Source: Bosea sp. AS-1 (GTDB lineage: Bacteria > Pseudomonadota > Alphaproteobacteria > Rhizobiales > Beijerinckiaceae). From it: 64,000 bases of DNA. Under the pieces are notes generated by a model, which saw only the letters and a list, made by a program, of their open reading frames with translations, was not told the origin of the DNA and made no database searches. The position numbers and the translations under genes are program-made. Shown here piece after piece: positions 17,218 through 25,625 of this stretch. The number at the start of each line of letters is the position of its first letter. Position 1 is the stretch's first letter. The DNA lies in the NCBI RefSeq assembly GCF_002220095.1, contig NZ_CP022372.1, forward strand, positions 4,498,501-4,562,500, written 5' to 3'.

Positions 17218-18210
17218 TCATGACTGCCGCAGGGCGGCCGGCACGGCCGCCGTGTTCCGCGGCGTGGTGGCGCGACTGCGCCAGCCTTGTCGCCAGAACG
17301 GGATGAGGGCGCGGTCCGGCGGGCCGAGGCGCACGAGCACGCCATCCCGCAACCCGTTGACCAGCGCTACCGTACAATCGGCCGAAAAGCGGTGATGAAC
17401 GAGGTGGACGGCGAGCCTGACCGGCAGGGAGAGCAGGAACTTGGCCTTGTGGCGGACCGGCACATGCTGCAAGCGCAGCATCGCGAGCTGGTTGCGGACA
17501 TAGGTATAGAGCCGCCGCGGCGGCTGATCGGTCAGCAACAGGCCGAGGGGCAATCGGATGACACCCTGCCCGAGTCGATGCGGCATCGGCACCGTGGGGT
17601 CGACCCAGATCGAATATCCCGCGGCCCCGGCACGAAGGCACCATTCGATGTCGATAGCGTCGATGAAATAGTCCGTGCGGAAACCTCCGATAGCGGCCAT
17701 CGCATCGAGATGGATCAGCGAGCCGGACGAGATCACGAAACTCGCCCGCAGCGGTTTTTCTCCGTTCTGCCGCGCAGCCGCCGGCAGCTGCATCTTCTCG
17801 CCTGCAAGGTCGACCGGCTGCGGCCCGATGGCCGCCGGCCTCTCTCCACGCTCGGCCAGCCGGCGGTAGGTCGCCATCAGGGCACCAGCCATGCCAGGCC
17901 GAGGCGCGCTGTCCTGGTCGAGGAGAAGCAGGAACGCGTTGCCGTCGGCCTGGGCCAATTGGTGCAGGGCGTTGTAGGCAGCGCCGAGACCGCGATTGAG
18001 CCCTGGCCGCAAGATTACCAGTTTGGCGGGGCTCGCGGCTTTCCTCAGCGCCTGTTGCTGCTCGCCGCTGATCGGTGAATTGGCGTAGATCGCAACGGTT
18101 GCGACGTCGCCCGAGAGGCTAACCACGAGACCTCTCAGCGCTTCGAACTCCGGGCGATAGATGACGATACCCGCGAGGCAGCGCGGCTGATGAAGATGCG
18201 GATGAGACAT
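17218..18210 (-). CDS. GT2 glycosyltransferase, rhamnosyltransferase-like
   Basis: The start at 18210 gives 330 residues and has GAGGAA nine nt upstream; the longer frame reaching 18480 overlaps the ATPase gene. The protein is a GT-A fold transferase: CLAGIVIYRPE at the N-terminus, LRPGLNRGLGAAYNAL, the LLLLDQDSAPRPG metal-binding block, and GGFRTDYFIDAIDIEWCLRA, all typical of RfbN/WbbL-like rhamnosyltransferases. It lies between the ABC-exporter ATPase gene and rfbA on the same strand, so it probably adds a deoxyhexose to the exported polysaccharide. Confidence 0.9.
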   Translation of the reverse strand: MSHPHLHQPRCLAGIVIYRPEFEALRGLVVSLSGDVATVAIYANSPISGEQQQALRKAASPAKLVILRPGLNRGLGAAYNALHQLAQADGNAFLLLLDQDSAPRPGMAGALMATYRRLAERGERPAAIGPQPVDLAGEKMQLPAAARQNGEKPLRASFVISSGSLIHLDAMAAIGGFRTDYFIDAIDIEWCLRAGAAGYSIWVDPTVPMPHRLGQGVIRLPLGLLLTDQPPRRLYTYVRNQLAMLRLQHVPVRHKAKFLLSLPVRLAVHLVHHRFSADCTVALVNGLRDGVLVRLGPPDRALIPFWRQGWRSRATTPRNTAAVPAALRQS

Positions 18211-18223
18211 GCCGAAACTTTCC

Positions 18224-18970
18224 TCAGAGCTGAGAGGGTGTACGCGACAGCACCTCGCGCAGCGGCCCGTCGGCGACGAGCCGGCCGTGTTCGAGGCGCA
18301 GGGCGCGTGTGCAGAGGCTGGCGAGCAGGCCGTCGCTGTGCGAGGCCAGGACAAGGATGCCGGCACGCGCGACGAAAGCGGCAAGGCGCGCCTGCGCCTT
18401 TTCCATGAAGGCCGCGTCACCGGCGAGGATGCCCTCGTCGAGCAGCAGCACGTCGGGATCCACGCAGGTGCAGATCGCAAAAGCGAGCCGCGTCTGCATA
18501 CCGGCCGAATAGGTCCGGATCGGCATATCGAGAAAGCCGCCGAGCTCGGAGAAGTCGGCGATCTCGTCGATCCGGCTCTCGATCTGTCGGCGGGTCAGGC
18601 CGAGATACAGGCCACGCAGGCGGATGTTGTCGTAACCACTCGCTTCTCCATCCATGCCGAGGCCGATATCGAAAAGCGGGGCGATCTTGCCGCTGACCGC
18701 GACACGTCCCGCCTGGGGCACGTAGATGCCGGCCAGCACGCGCAGCAGCGTAGTCTTGCCGGCGCCGTTGTGGCCGACCAGGGCGACGCGCTCGCCATGG
18801 GCGATACCGATGCTGATGTCGCGCAAGGCCTCGACGCAGATGCGCGAGCGCGCATCCGAGCCGATGCGCCCGCCGGTGGCGCTGCTGACGATGCGGTTGC
18901 GGAGCGAACGGGCGCTGCCACCATAGAGCGGGAACTGCACGCCGACACGGTCGAGGCGGATCGAACTCAT
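18224..18970 (-). CDS. Polysaccharide ABC exporter ATP-binding protein (Wzt/KpsT type)
   Basis: The ATG at 18970 (MSSIRLDRVGVQFPLYGG), with GTGAGG just upstream, gives 248 residues. Walker A is GHNGAGKTTLLR, the signature region TYSAGMQTRLAFAI and Walker B VLLLDEGILAGD are as in ABC-2 exporter ATPases of capsule and O-antigen. It lacks the C-terminal carbohydrate-binding extension seen in O9a-type Wzt, so chain-end recognition is not expected. The gene follows its permease with a 7-nt gap. Confidence 0.94.
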   Translation of the reverse strand: MSSIRLDRVGVQFPLYGGSARSLRNRIVSSATGGRIGSDARSRICVEALRDISIGIAHGERVALVGHNGAGKTTLLRVLAGIYVPQAGRVAVSGKIAPLFDIGLGMDGEASGYDNIRLRGLYLGLTRRQIESRIDEIADFSELGGFLDMPIRTYSAGMQTRLAFAICTCVDPDVLLLDEGILAGDAAFMEKAQARLAAFVARAGILVLASHSDGLLASLCTRALRLEHGRLVADGPLREVLSRTPSQL

Positions 18971-18977
18971 CGACGCC

Positions 18978-19811
18978 TCACAGCCAGTAGGCGACGCGCG
19001 AGCGCAGGCGTGCATACAGCACGAGCGCCACGCCGAGATTGACCACGGTGACGGCCAGCGCGACGGCGAAGCTCCGTGCCGGAAACGCGGCGCCGAGCAA
19101 AGGCGCCCGCACGATCTCGATCAGGTGGAATAGCGGATTGAATTCCGCCAGGACACGTCGCTGGCCGAGATCGTCCGCGCGCCAGAGGACCGGCGTGACG
19201 AAGAGCAACATCTGGGTCGCATTGGCGACGAGCGGGATCACGTCGCGGAATCGCGCACCGATGAGGCCGAGGGACAGGCTCCAGCCGACGCCGTTGACGA
19301 GCAGGATGACAAGGCCCGGCAACGCGGCGAGCCCCGCCCAGCCCGGCCTTGCGCCGCAGGCGACCAGGACGATGAGCACGATCGCCGCATTGTGGGCGAG
19401 GACGATCAGGTTTCGCCAGACGACGCGCAGCACGTGAATGCCAATCGGCGCGGGCATCTGTTTGATGGCGGCGGTCGCTCCCGTGAAGGTGGCGGCGCCT
19501 TCGTTCAGCAAGGCGGTGATCAGCGACCACAGCACCATGCCGACGGTCACATAGGGCAGATAAGCCATCACCGGTACGCGGAAGAGCGCGGCGTAGGTTA
19601 TGCCGAGACCAGCCACGAACACGGCCAGGCTGATCGTTACCCAGAATGGTCCGAAGACCGAGCGGCTGTAGCGCTGGCGCACGTCGTACCAGCCCATCGT
19701 CAGCCAGAGCTCGGCGAGCCTGATTCCATGGCAAAAATCGGTGACGGCATCTCGCCACGGGTGGCGACGGCGCAGCCGCGCATCGTGAACAAGCATAGCA
19801 GGGTTCGACAC
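18978..19811 (-). CDS. Polysaccharide ABC-2 type exporter permease (Wzm/KpsM type)
   Basis: I choose the GTG at 19811 because GAGGAG lies eight nt upstream; TTG at 19871 and ATG at 19796 are alternatives. The product is then 277 residues with six hydrophobic segments and the ABC-2 family block WYDVRQRYSRSVFGPFWVTIS near the N-terminus, followed by NEGAATFTGA and NGVGWSLSLGLIGARFRDV. It forms the inner-membrane export channel with the ATPase encoded downstream. The divergent region to its right carries two GTGGG-N7-CCCAC palindromes. Confidence 0.92.
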   Translation of the reverse strand: MSNPAMLVHDARLRRRHPWRDAVTDFCHGIRLAELWLTMGWYDVRQRYSRSVFGPFWVTISLAVFVAGLGITYAALFRVPVMAYLPYVTVGMVLWSLITALLNEGAATFTGATAAIKQMPAPIGIHVLRVVWRNLIVLAHNAAIVLIVLVACGARPGWAGLAALPGLVILLVNGVGWSLSLGLIGARFRDVIPLVANATQMLLFVTPVLWRADDLGQRRVLAEFNPLFHLIEIVRAPLLGAAFPARSFAVALAVTVVNLGVALVLYARLRSRVAYWL

Positions 19812-19864
19812 CCGAAGTGCTCCTCGAACTGCAGATCCAATCCGGCGAGTAAAGCCGCGCCGGG

Positions 19865-19893
19865 TTGACAAGCTTAGTATGTGGGAATAATAC
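19865..19893 (+). promoter_or_regulatory. Possible sigma-70-type promoter for the rightward transcript
   Basis: TTGACA at 19865-19870 is a perfect -35 match. A 17-nt spacer leads to TAATAC at 19888-19893, a weak -10 match. The palindrome at 19881-19897 overlaps the -10 region, as expected for repression. Assignment is by eye only. Confidence 0.35.
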
Positions 19894-19897
19894 CCAC
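19881..19897. promoter_or_regulatory. Palindromic operator GTGGG-N7-CCCAC, copy 3
   Basis: The 17-bp core has the same arms and seven-base spacer as the two copies before the DUF6502 gene. It lies between the divergent ABC-2 permease gene and the rightward 19.97 kb transcript, about 70 nt upstream of the permease start. Confidence 0.6.
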
Positions 19898-19909
19898 TTC
19901 AAGATTTAA

Positions 19910-19926
19910 GTGGGCAATTTTCCCAC
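19910..19926. promoter_or_regulatory. Palindromic operator GTGGG-N7-CCCAC, copy 4
   Basis: The second copy in this divergent region starts 29 bp after copy 3, close to three helical turns, and ends 47 nt before the first rightward ATG. The centre is AT-rich, as in copies 1 and 3. Confidence 0.6.
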
Positions 19927-19973
19927 CAAAGAAATTCACCCTTCTCCAGGGTCGGTTTGGACGCGGAAAGCGA

Positions 19974-20186
19974 ATGTCGAAGATCAGGAAACAAGCGATG
20001 GGGCAGGATGCCCGCCGGCACTGGCTGGAAATTCGCCGCGGCCACCACATTGCCGGGACGGAGACCGACTCGGGCGGCAAGAAGGTCCGCCTCCCCTCAC
20101 GGCGCGGTGACCTCGGCGCGCCCGGCTTCAACGCCAGCCGGGCCGCCGACTTCGGCAACAGCACCTGCCCTGGTTCGAGATCATGA
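19974..20186 (+). CDS. Small basic ORF translationally coupled to the next gene
   Basis: A 70-residue frame, rich in Arg, Gly and His, begins at an ATG with GGAAA seven nt upstream and ends in an ATGA overlap with the following gene. Roughly four fifths of its codons end in G or C, which fits real coding sequence here better than the two overlapping frames. No family is recognised, and there is no signal peptide or membrane segment. It is the first possible gene after the operator-flanked promoter. It could be a leader peptide for coupled translation or simply non-coding leader. Confidence 0.4.
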   Translation: MSKIRKQAMGQDARRHWLEIRRGHHIAGTETDSGGKKVRLPSRRGDLGAPGFNASRAADFGNSTCPGSRS

Positions 20187-21016
20187 CGCACAGAGACGAT
20201 ACGATGGCTGCAGAGGCACGTTCCGCCCATGGCATCGCTGGCAGGCTGCTTGGAGGCTTGTCCGGCCTCTGGAAGCGCCGGGCAGGAATGCTCTTCCACC
20301 CCGCCGGGAATATGAGCCCGGAGGCCGCGACGGGGCATTGGCGAAGCGCGGGCTTCGATTCCTATTTCTACATTCCGATGCGATGCGAGGCGGGGCTCTT
20401 GCGCGTCAATTTCGACGCGACACTCTGCGATGCCGGCCTCGATCATCGTGATCGCTGGCGGCTTTATTTCGATATCGGCGGAGGTTTCCGGGACGAGGAT
20501 TGCCTTGTCGTCAACTGCAGCGGCATCCGGATCGAAATCGAGACAACGATCAGCCTACCAGCACCGGCACTGGCTTTCCGGGTCGACCCTTGTGAGGAAG
20601 GCGGCCGGTTCGCGCTGCACAAGCTGGAGCTGACTCCGCTCGTCGCATCGCCACCGCCTTCGGAAGATATCCTGCAACAGCTTGCTCAGCTCCATGGCTG
20701 GAGCAGGCTCTTGCAGAAGATGACAGCGGCGATTCGGCTCGCACAACGCGGCCGCCGACACAGGCCCCGGGAAGGCCGGAGAACCTCCGCTCCGCCCGCA
20801 GCGCGGAATGTCGAGCTTGGCCGTCCTGCTCTGCCTTCAGCGATAACACGAGTTTGCGCCGGCGTTATGCGGGCCCCGGAACAAAAGCTTTGTTTTGAAC
20901 CTGGTCTCAAGATCAGAAATGAAGAGATCTTGCAAATAAGCAATATCTTCCCGACCAAGGCCCTTAAACGCAAACCGATCTCAATTCTGAAATCTCAACA
21001 GGAACTCAGGAATTAA
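20183..21016 (+). CDS. Unassigned protein with carbohydrate-type beta-sandwich domain, composition break near its end
   Basis: The 277-residue frame has no catalytic motif I recognise. Residues about 44-152 (ATGHWRSAGFDSYFYI, RWRLYFDIGGGFRDED, AFRVDPCEEGGRFAL) resemble the beta-sandwich segment found at the N-terminus of large rhamnan-synthesis and glycosyltransferase proteins. The first two thirds are GC-rich like the rest of the window. From about 20880 the DNA becomes AT-rich and the C-terminus is lysine- and isoleucine-rich, so the end of the frame may be a fusion made by insertion of the foreign downstream segment. The RgpF-like gene starts one base after the stop. Confidence 0.55.
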   Translation: MTHRDDTMAAEARSAHGIAGRLLGGLSGLWKRRAGMLFHPAGNMSPEAATGHWRSAGFDSYFYIPMRCEAGLLRVNFDATLCDAGLDHRDRWRLYFDIGGGFRDEDCLVVNCSGIRIEIETTISLPAPALAFRVDPCEEGGRFALHKLELTPLVASPPPSEDILQQLAQLHGWSRLLQKMTAAIRLAQRGRRHRPREGRRTSAPPAARNVELGRPALPSAITRVCAGVMRAPEQKLCFEPGLKIRNEEILQISNIFPTKALKRKPISILKSQQELRN

Positions 21017-21017
21017 G

Positions 21018-22118
21018 ATGCTTATCTCAATAAAATTCCTGATATTCCACTTTCTACGACTCATCGTGAAAATAATATATCACGATAGCGCCGTCTTCAT
21101 AGCAAAAATTAAATTCATTTTCGACAGAAAAATCTCATTGGTATCTGTTGAAAAGGGTAAAAATGAGCACAACAATAATAATTATGCTATCTTTCTGATC
21201 TACCAGCCGAACGAAATATCCTGGTATGTCAAGAATGCACTCGATTCTCTGAACGATGCGAAAATCAATGTCGTCGTCGTCGTTAATCACGAAATTAATG
21301 AGACTAAATTACTGTACTTAAAGGAAAAATCAAATATCGTAATTGTTAGAAACAACAAAGGATTTGATATAGGCGCCTTTAGAGACTCAACTCTATACCT
21401 TCATTCACTTAATATTAATATTAACCGTTTAATTTATATAAACGATAGTGTATATTTTTTCAACGAAGGTCTATTAAGCTTATTTTTGAAGCTAGCAGAA
21501 TCAAAATCTGATATCTGCGCTCCGTTCGAAAATTGGGAAATACATTACCATATTCAATCATTCTGTTTTTCAGTTAGTGGTCGAATTTTTAAAAACGATA
21601 TCTTTCAAACTTTCTGGAAGAATTACGTCCCCGTCAATTCAAGGTTGTGGGCGATCAACGAAGGGGAGGTTGGCCTCTCTCGAACTATAGTCCCCTTAGC
21701 GGACTCGATTGAAATTATTTATAGGCCAAATAATCTTCGTGCTCCTCTAGATGGAATCCAAGATCTTGAATCTAGAGCAAATCTTATTAGGATGATTCCT
21801 ATTCCATTTCGGACTCAAACTTCTGAAATATTCTCAATGATGAGATCAGAAGCAACCCAATTTTTTATTTCTAAGATAGGCACCAGTTCTCAGATACACA
21901 CCGGCGGATTCATATACAGAAAATACAACCATTGCCCTCTAATGAAAAGGGATCTCCTGTTTAGAGAGCAATTTACGATCGATGAGATCGAATACGCTCT
22001 GAATAATATTGGTCATGAGGGTCATTTAGATGAAATAATGGCAGATTTTCGTAGAAAAGGAAAATCAAGCCAGCTCCCAATGATTAGAAAACTGAAAGCT
22101 GCAAGCGGGATAATCTAA
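21018..22118 (+). CDS. RgpF-like rhamnan synthesis / glycosyltransferase protein, AT-rich and probably acquired
   Basis: The 366-residue product has the RgpF core: YAIFLIYQPNEISWYVKNAL, VVVNHE, IVRNNKGFDIGAFRDS, LIYINDSVYFF and the APFENWEIHYHIQSFCFSVSG block. It lacks the long extra domains of full-length RgpF. Proteins of this kind assemble or modify rhamnose-containing polysaccharides, which suits the rfbAB genes and ABC-2 exporter across the divergent promoter. Base composition is strikingly different from the window: three sampled 60-base lines are 25, 27 and 48 percent GC, and codons end mainly in A or T. Recent horizontal transfer is the simplest reading. A strong stem-loop follows at 22196. 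Confidence 0.85.
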   Translation: MLISIKFLIFHFLRLIVKIIYHDSAVFIAKIKFIFDRKISLVSVEKGKNEHNNNNYAIFLIYQPNEISWYVKNALDSLNDAKINVVVVVNHEINETKLLYLKEKSNIVIVRNNKGFDIGAFRDSTLYLHSLNININRLIYINDSVYFFNEGLLSLFLKLAESKSDICAPFENWEIHYHIQSFCFSVSGRIFKNDIFQTFWKNYVPVNSRLWAINEGEVGLSRTIVPLADSIEIIYRPNNLRAPLDGIQDLESRANLIRMIPIPFRTQTSEIFSMMRSEATQFFISKIGTSSQIHTGGFIYRKYNHCPLMKRDLLFREQFTIDEIEYALNNIGHEGHLDEIMADFRRKGKSSQLPMIRKLKAASGII

Positions 22119-22489
22119 AACACCGAAAAATATTACTTTGCCTATATATAGTCATTATATGTAAACGATTATTATCTCGGGAATGCGCATGCAAACACCA
22201 CCACCGCGGATCGCCGCGGTGGTGGTGGATTCGTCGGATTATCAATCAATCCCCCACCGGCTTGTGAGATAGAATACCTCAAATCAGGATGCTGTCAGGC
22301 CATGCCGGCGAGCACCCTGCGGTTACTGGCAGGTCCGGAAGGCCGCGCCTTCCTCGCCTCTCTCAATGTAAACTGCCTCTTCTCAAACCATCCGCGCCAG
22401 CGGCAGGCAAGCTCTCCGGATCGTGTCACATTCCATTCGGAGAGAGCTGCAGCCATGATCGGGGGTGCCGCCGCCAAGCGAGAGCCCGC
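22119..22489. other. Intergenic region between convergent operons
   Basis: The first 75 bases continue the AT-rich composition of the RgpF-like gene, then GC content returns to normal after a perfect stem-loop at 22196-22227. The rest shows only short frames with no supporting signal. No RNA gene or mobile-element end was recognised. Confidence 0.6.
22196..22227. terminator. 14-bp perfect hairpin, likely terminator between convergent operons
   Basis: CACCACCACCGCGG and its exact complement flank a 4-nt ATCG loop. The hairpin lies 77 nt after the RgpF-like stop. There is no clear U-tract on the plus strand (GATTCG follows), so it may act as a bidirectional or Rho-assisted terminator or an mRNA 3-prime stabiliser. 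It also marks the right edge of the AT-rich segment. Confidence 0.6.
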
Positions 22490-24244
22490 TTAAAAGTACC
22501 GCACCTCGTCAGCTTCAACGCTGAGCGGATCGCGGCCGCGCTTGTTCAGCCAGGAATAGACTGGCGGCACCCGATCAGCGATCGACTCGATGTGGATGTC
22601 GATCAGGCATGGCCCCTCCGTATAGGCGAAGGCGCTTGCCAGTGCGGTATCGAGTTCTTCGGAGTTCGTCGCCGTCCAGGCCTTCACGTCGAAGGCTTCG
22701 GCGATCGCCTGGCCGCGCGGCGGCGTGAAATCGACACCGAAGCACTGGTTGTGCCCCTTCAGCCGGTGGAGACCCTTGATCCAGCCGAAGGTGCCGTTGT
22801 TGAACAGCAGGAGAATGGCGGGAACCTGCAAGCGGACGAGCGTTTCGAGCTCGCCGACCGACATCCCGAAGGACCCATCGCCGAACATGCCGATAGGCCG
22901 TCGCTCCTTGTCCGCGAACCAAGCGCCGACCGTGGCCGGCAGCGCCGAGCCGAGGCCGCCGAAGGCGCGCGGGATTGCAAAGCGGGTCCTCCTATCCCTC
23001 AGCTTCAGGAACCGCGTCATATGCGGCGTCGGCGTGCCCGCATCCGAGTAGATCAGGGCCGGCTTGCCATAGAGCTCCAGCGCCTCGTTGAAGCAGCGCA
23101 CGGCGCGCTCCGGCCGCAGCGGCGTGGCTTCCGAGCTCAACAGGGCTTCGGCATTCGCCCAGAACCTGCCGCGCAAGTCGTTGAGTTCGTCGACCCAGCC
23201 TTGCGTCCGGCCGGCATCGACGTCGGCGGGAACCAGATCGATCAGCCGCTCGAGGGTGAGGCCGGCATCGCCCTGCACCGAAACGACGTTCTCGTAGTTA
23301 TTCGCCATGATCTCCGGATCGATGTCGATCTGGGCGACGCGCTTGTTCAGCGTGATCTTGGGAAAGGTCCAGCCGATCGTGACGACCGAGCCCATGCGGG
23401 AGCCGACGAACAGCACGAAGTCCGCATGTTCCAGCGCCCAGTTGGCATGCGGATGGAAGCCGTTGTCGCCGATGACGCCGACCGCGAGGCGGTGGTCGTC
23501 CGGCATGGTGCCCTGTCCCGTCATCGTCGTGCAGACCGGTATGTTCAGCCGCTCCGCCAGTTCGGTCACCTGCGGGCCGGCGCAGGAGCGATTGACCCCG
23601 CCCCCCGAGACGATCAGCGGGCGCTTGCTTCCCGTCAGCAGGGACATGATGGCGTCGAGTTTCCCCGGAGGCGGCAGCGTCGGGTAGGCAGGAAATTCGA
23701 TGCATTCGCTCTCGACATGCAAGGAGATCCGGGCCGGATCGACCTCCGCCAGCAACATGTCCTCCGGGATCTGCAGATGGACCGCGCCCGGCTTGCCGGA
23801 GCAGGCGACGCGGAAGGCCCGACGGATGATCTCCGGCAGCTTCTCGGCGGATTTCACCTGCACCGACATCTTGGTGACCGGCTCGAACAGACGCGCGCAA
23901 TCGAGCTCGGTCAGTACGCCACGCCCTTCGCCGGGCAGGGGGATGTCGATCGTCAGCAGGATGACGGGAACCGACGACCCGTTGGATTCGGCGACGGGCG
24001 GCAGTGAATACATCGCGCCCGCGCCCGACGGGCATTCGAAGACGCCCGGCTTCTTCGTGAAGCGGCCATAGGCATCGGCCATGTAGCCCGCGGAACGCTC
24101 GTCGCGCGCCATGACATGGCGAATGCGGCCTTCGCGCAGCTGCAGCGCTTCGTAGAACGGCACGTTCGTGTCGCCGGGAACACCGAAGACCACCTCGACG
24201 CCATAGCCGATCAGCATCTCGGCCAGGATATCTGCGCCACGCAT
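22490..24244 (-). CDS. Thiamine-diphosphate-dependent enzyme, acetolactate synthase-like
   Basis: The ATG at 24244 with GGAGA upstream gives 584 residues; the longer frame to 24463 is not supported. The ThDP-activating glutamate is E49 in the ARDERSAGYMADAYGR block. The cofactor motif is GDG at 455-457 with NN 26-27 residues later, and the central domain has PLIVSGGGV. It therefore carries out 2-oxoacid decarboxylation or carboligation. Housekeeping acetolactate synthase is unlikely because no small subunit is present and the gene sits last in a catabolic operon with an amino-acid importer. It probably acts on the 2-oxoacid made by the upstream FAD dehydrogenase. Confidence 0.88.
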   Translation of the reverse strand: MRGADILAEMLIGYGVEVVFGVPGDTNVPFYEALQLREGRIRHVMARDERSAGYMADAYGRFTKKPGVFECPSGAGAMYSLPPVAESNGSSVPVILLTIDIPLPGEGRGVLTELDCARLFEPVTKMSVQVKSAEKLPEIIRRAFRVACSGKPGAVHLQIPEDMLLAEVDPARISLHVESECIEFPAYPTLPPPGKLDAIMSLLTGSKRPLIVSGGGVNRSCAGPQVTELAERLNIPVCTTMTGQGTMPDDHRLAVGVIGDNGFHPHANWALEHADFVLFVGSRMGSVVTIGWTFPKITLNKRVAQIDIDPEIMANNYENVVSVQGDAGLTLERLIDLVPADVDAGRTQGWVDELNDLRGRFWANAEALLSSEATPLRPERAVRCFNEALELYGKPALIYSDAGTPTPHMTRFLKLRDRRTRFAIPRAFGGLGSALPATVGAWFADKERRPIGMFGDGSFGMSVGELETLVRLQVPAILLLFNNGTFGWIKGLHRLKGHNQCFGVDFTPPRGQAIAEAFDVKAWTATNSEELDTALASAFAYTEGPCLIDIHIESIADRVPPVYSWLNKRGRDPLSVEADEVRYF

Positions 24245-24344
24245 TGTCTCGTCTCCTCGAAATTTGGGAATGGGGCCGGTCGGCCCATCGGTGGTGCCGG
24301 GCGACTGGCAGTGTTTTCTGCTCAAGGCCGCTACTCGAAAGCGC

Positions 24345-25625
24345 TCACGCCAGAAGCCGGAACCGGCGCGGCGAAAAGACCGCGATATCGGGAGCTTCAG
24401 AAAGACCGGCGACGTGCTGGGCGACCATGCGCCCTGTCGCCGGACCTGCGGCGAAACCGACATGGCCGTGCCCGAATGCGTAGAAGATGTCGGGCGAGCT
24501 GGACGAGCGACCGATCACCGGCAGCCCGTCAGGCGTCGATGGCCGATGGCCCATCCACCGGTCGATCGGTCGCTGCTGCGCATCGGCCAGCGCAGGATAA
24601 GTCCCGCGCGCGTGAGCCAGCAGGATATCGACACGGCTCCAATTGGGGGCTGCGTCGAGCGATGCCAGCTCGACTTGGCCCGACAGCCGCAAACCCGCCG
24701 CCGTCGGCGTGTTCGCCATCTTGCCGTCGCTTGGCATCACCGGGTGGCGTGGGCCGCCAGCGTCCCCGGCAACGACGCCATGATAACCCCGCTCGCTTTC
24801 CAGCGGGATGCGATCGCCGACGGAGCGCGCAAGGCGCTTCGACCACGCCCCCGCCGCGATGACGACCCGGTCACAGGCGATCACATCGGTATCGGTGCGT
24901 ACCCCGCGGACGCGCGGTCCGTCGCGCAGGATCTCACGGACCGTCGCCCGGGCGATCTTGGCGCCATGGGTGCGCGCGGCCGCGACGATCGCGGCGATGT
25001 ACGCCGCCGGGTCGATGCAATGCGCGCCGTCCTCCGCCAGGATGCCGAAGGTGTAGCGCCTGTCGAGATCGGGTTCCCGCGCCGCGAGTGCCCCGGCGTC
25101 GAGCTCGCACCAGCGCAGCCCGGCCATCCGCCGCAGATGCCAGGACAGGCTTTCCGCCTCGAAGGCTCGCCTGTCTGGATAGGCGTAAAGCAATCCTTCG
25201 CGCCGGATCAGATCGGGCACGCCGATCTCGCGGCTCAGCACCGCGTGGCGTTCCGGGCTGTCATGGAGCAGCCGGTCCAGCGCCCTGGCCGTCGCCTCGA
25301 CGCGCGCCACGGAGGAACCCGCCCGCAGGAAGCGCAGCAACCACGGCAGGAGCCGAGGAAAATGACGCCAACGGATGACCAGCGGCCCGTGCGGATTGAG
25401 CAGATATCCCGGGATCTGCTTCCACAGGCCGGGCATCGACATCGGCACGACCGAGGCCGGGCTGATCCAGCAGCCATGGCCGTAGCTGGCGGATTGCCGA
25501 CCTGCCGGCTCACCGCTGTCGACCAAGGTGACGGCATGGCCGGCGCGCGCCAGCTCCAGCGCGCAGCAGGCGCCGACGATGCCGCTGCCTATGATCAGGC
25601 TGTGCGTTGGAGCCGCGCTGGGCAT
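24345..25625 (-). CDS. FAD-dependent amino-acid dehydrogenase/oxidase, DadA-like
   Basis: The 426-residue protein starts at an ATG with GGAGG nine nt upstream. The N-terminal GSGIVGACCALELARAGHAVTLVD is the dinucleotide-binding loop and acidic strand end. The C-terminal PDGLPVIGRS and GHGHVGFAAGPATGRMVA blocks are typical of DadA/glycine-oxidase flavoproteins. It probably deaminates a D- or imino-type amino acid to a 2-oxoacid. It lies between the ThDP enzyme and the enolase-superfamily gene in one operon. Confidence 0.9.
   Translation of the reverse strand: MPSAAPTHSLIIGSGIVGACCALELARAGHAVTLVDSGEPAGRQSASYGHGCWISPASVVPMSMPGLWKQIPGYLLNPHGPLVIRWRHFPRLLPWLLRFLRAGSSVARVEATARALDRLLHDSPERHAVLSREIGVPDLIRREGLLYAYPDRRAFEAESLSWHLRRMAGLRWCELDAGALAAREPDLDRRYTFGILAEDGAHCIDPAAYIAAIVAAARTHGAKIARATVREILRDGPRVRGVRTDTDVIACDRVVIAAGAWSKRLARSVGDRIPLESERGYHGVVAGDAGGPRHPVMPSDGKMANTPTAAGLRLSGQVELASLDAAPNWSRVDILLAHARGTYPALADAQQRPIDRWMGHRPSTPDGLPVIGRSSSSPDIFYAFGHGHVGFAAGPATGRMVAQHVAGLSEAPDIAVFSPRRFRLLA

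Noticed and set aside
15785..17395. 536-codon plus-strand frame running through rfbA
   Set aside because: It overlaps the DUF5666 gene in another frame and is antisense to the well-supported rfbA gene.
20183..22118. Single frameshifted gene made of the 20183 and 21018 frames
   Set aside because: The two frames differ sharply in base composition, and the second has a complete RgpF-like core with its own ATG, so a transfer junction explains the data better than a sequencing frameshift.
22196..22227. ACC/GGT-rich repeat considered as a CRISPR or microsatellite
   Set aside because: It is a single perfect hairpin of 14-bp arms with no further repeat units or spacers.
22295..22477. 60-codon minus-strand ORF in the gap before the ThDP gene
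   Set aside because: No ribosome binding site, no conserved motif and overlapping open frames on the other strand.
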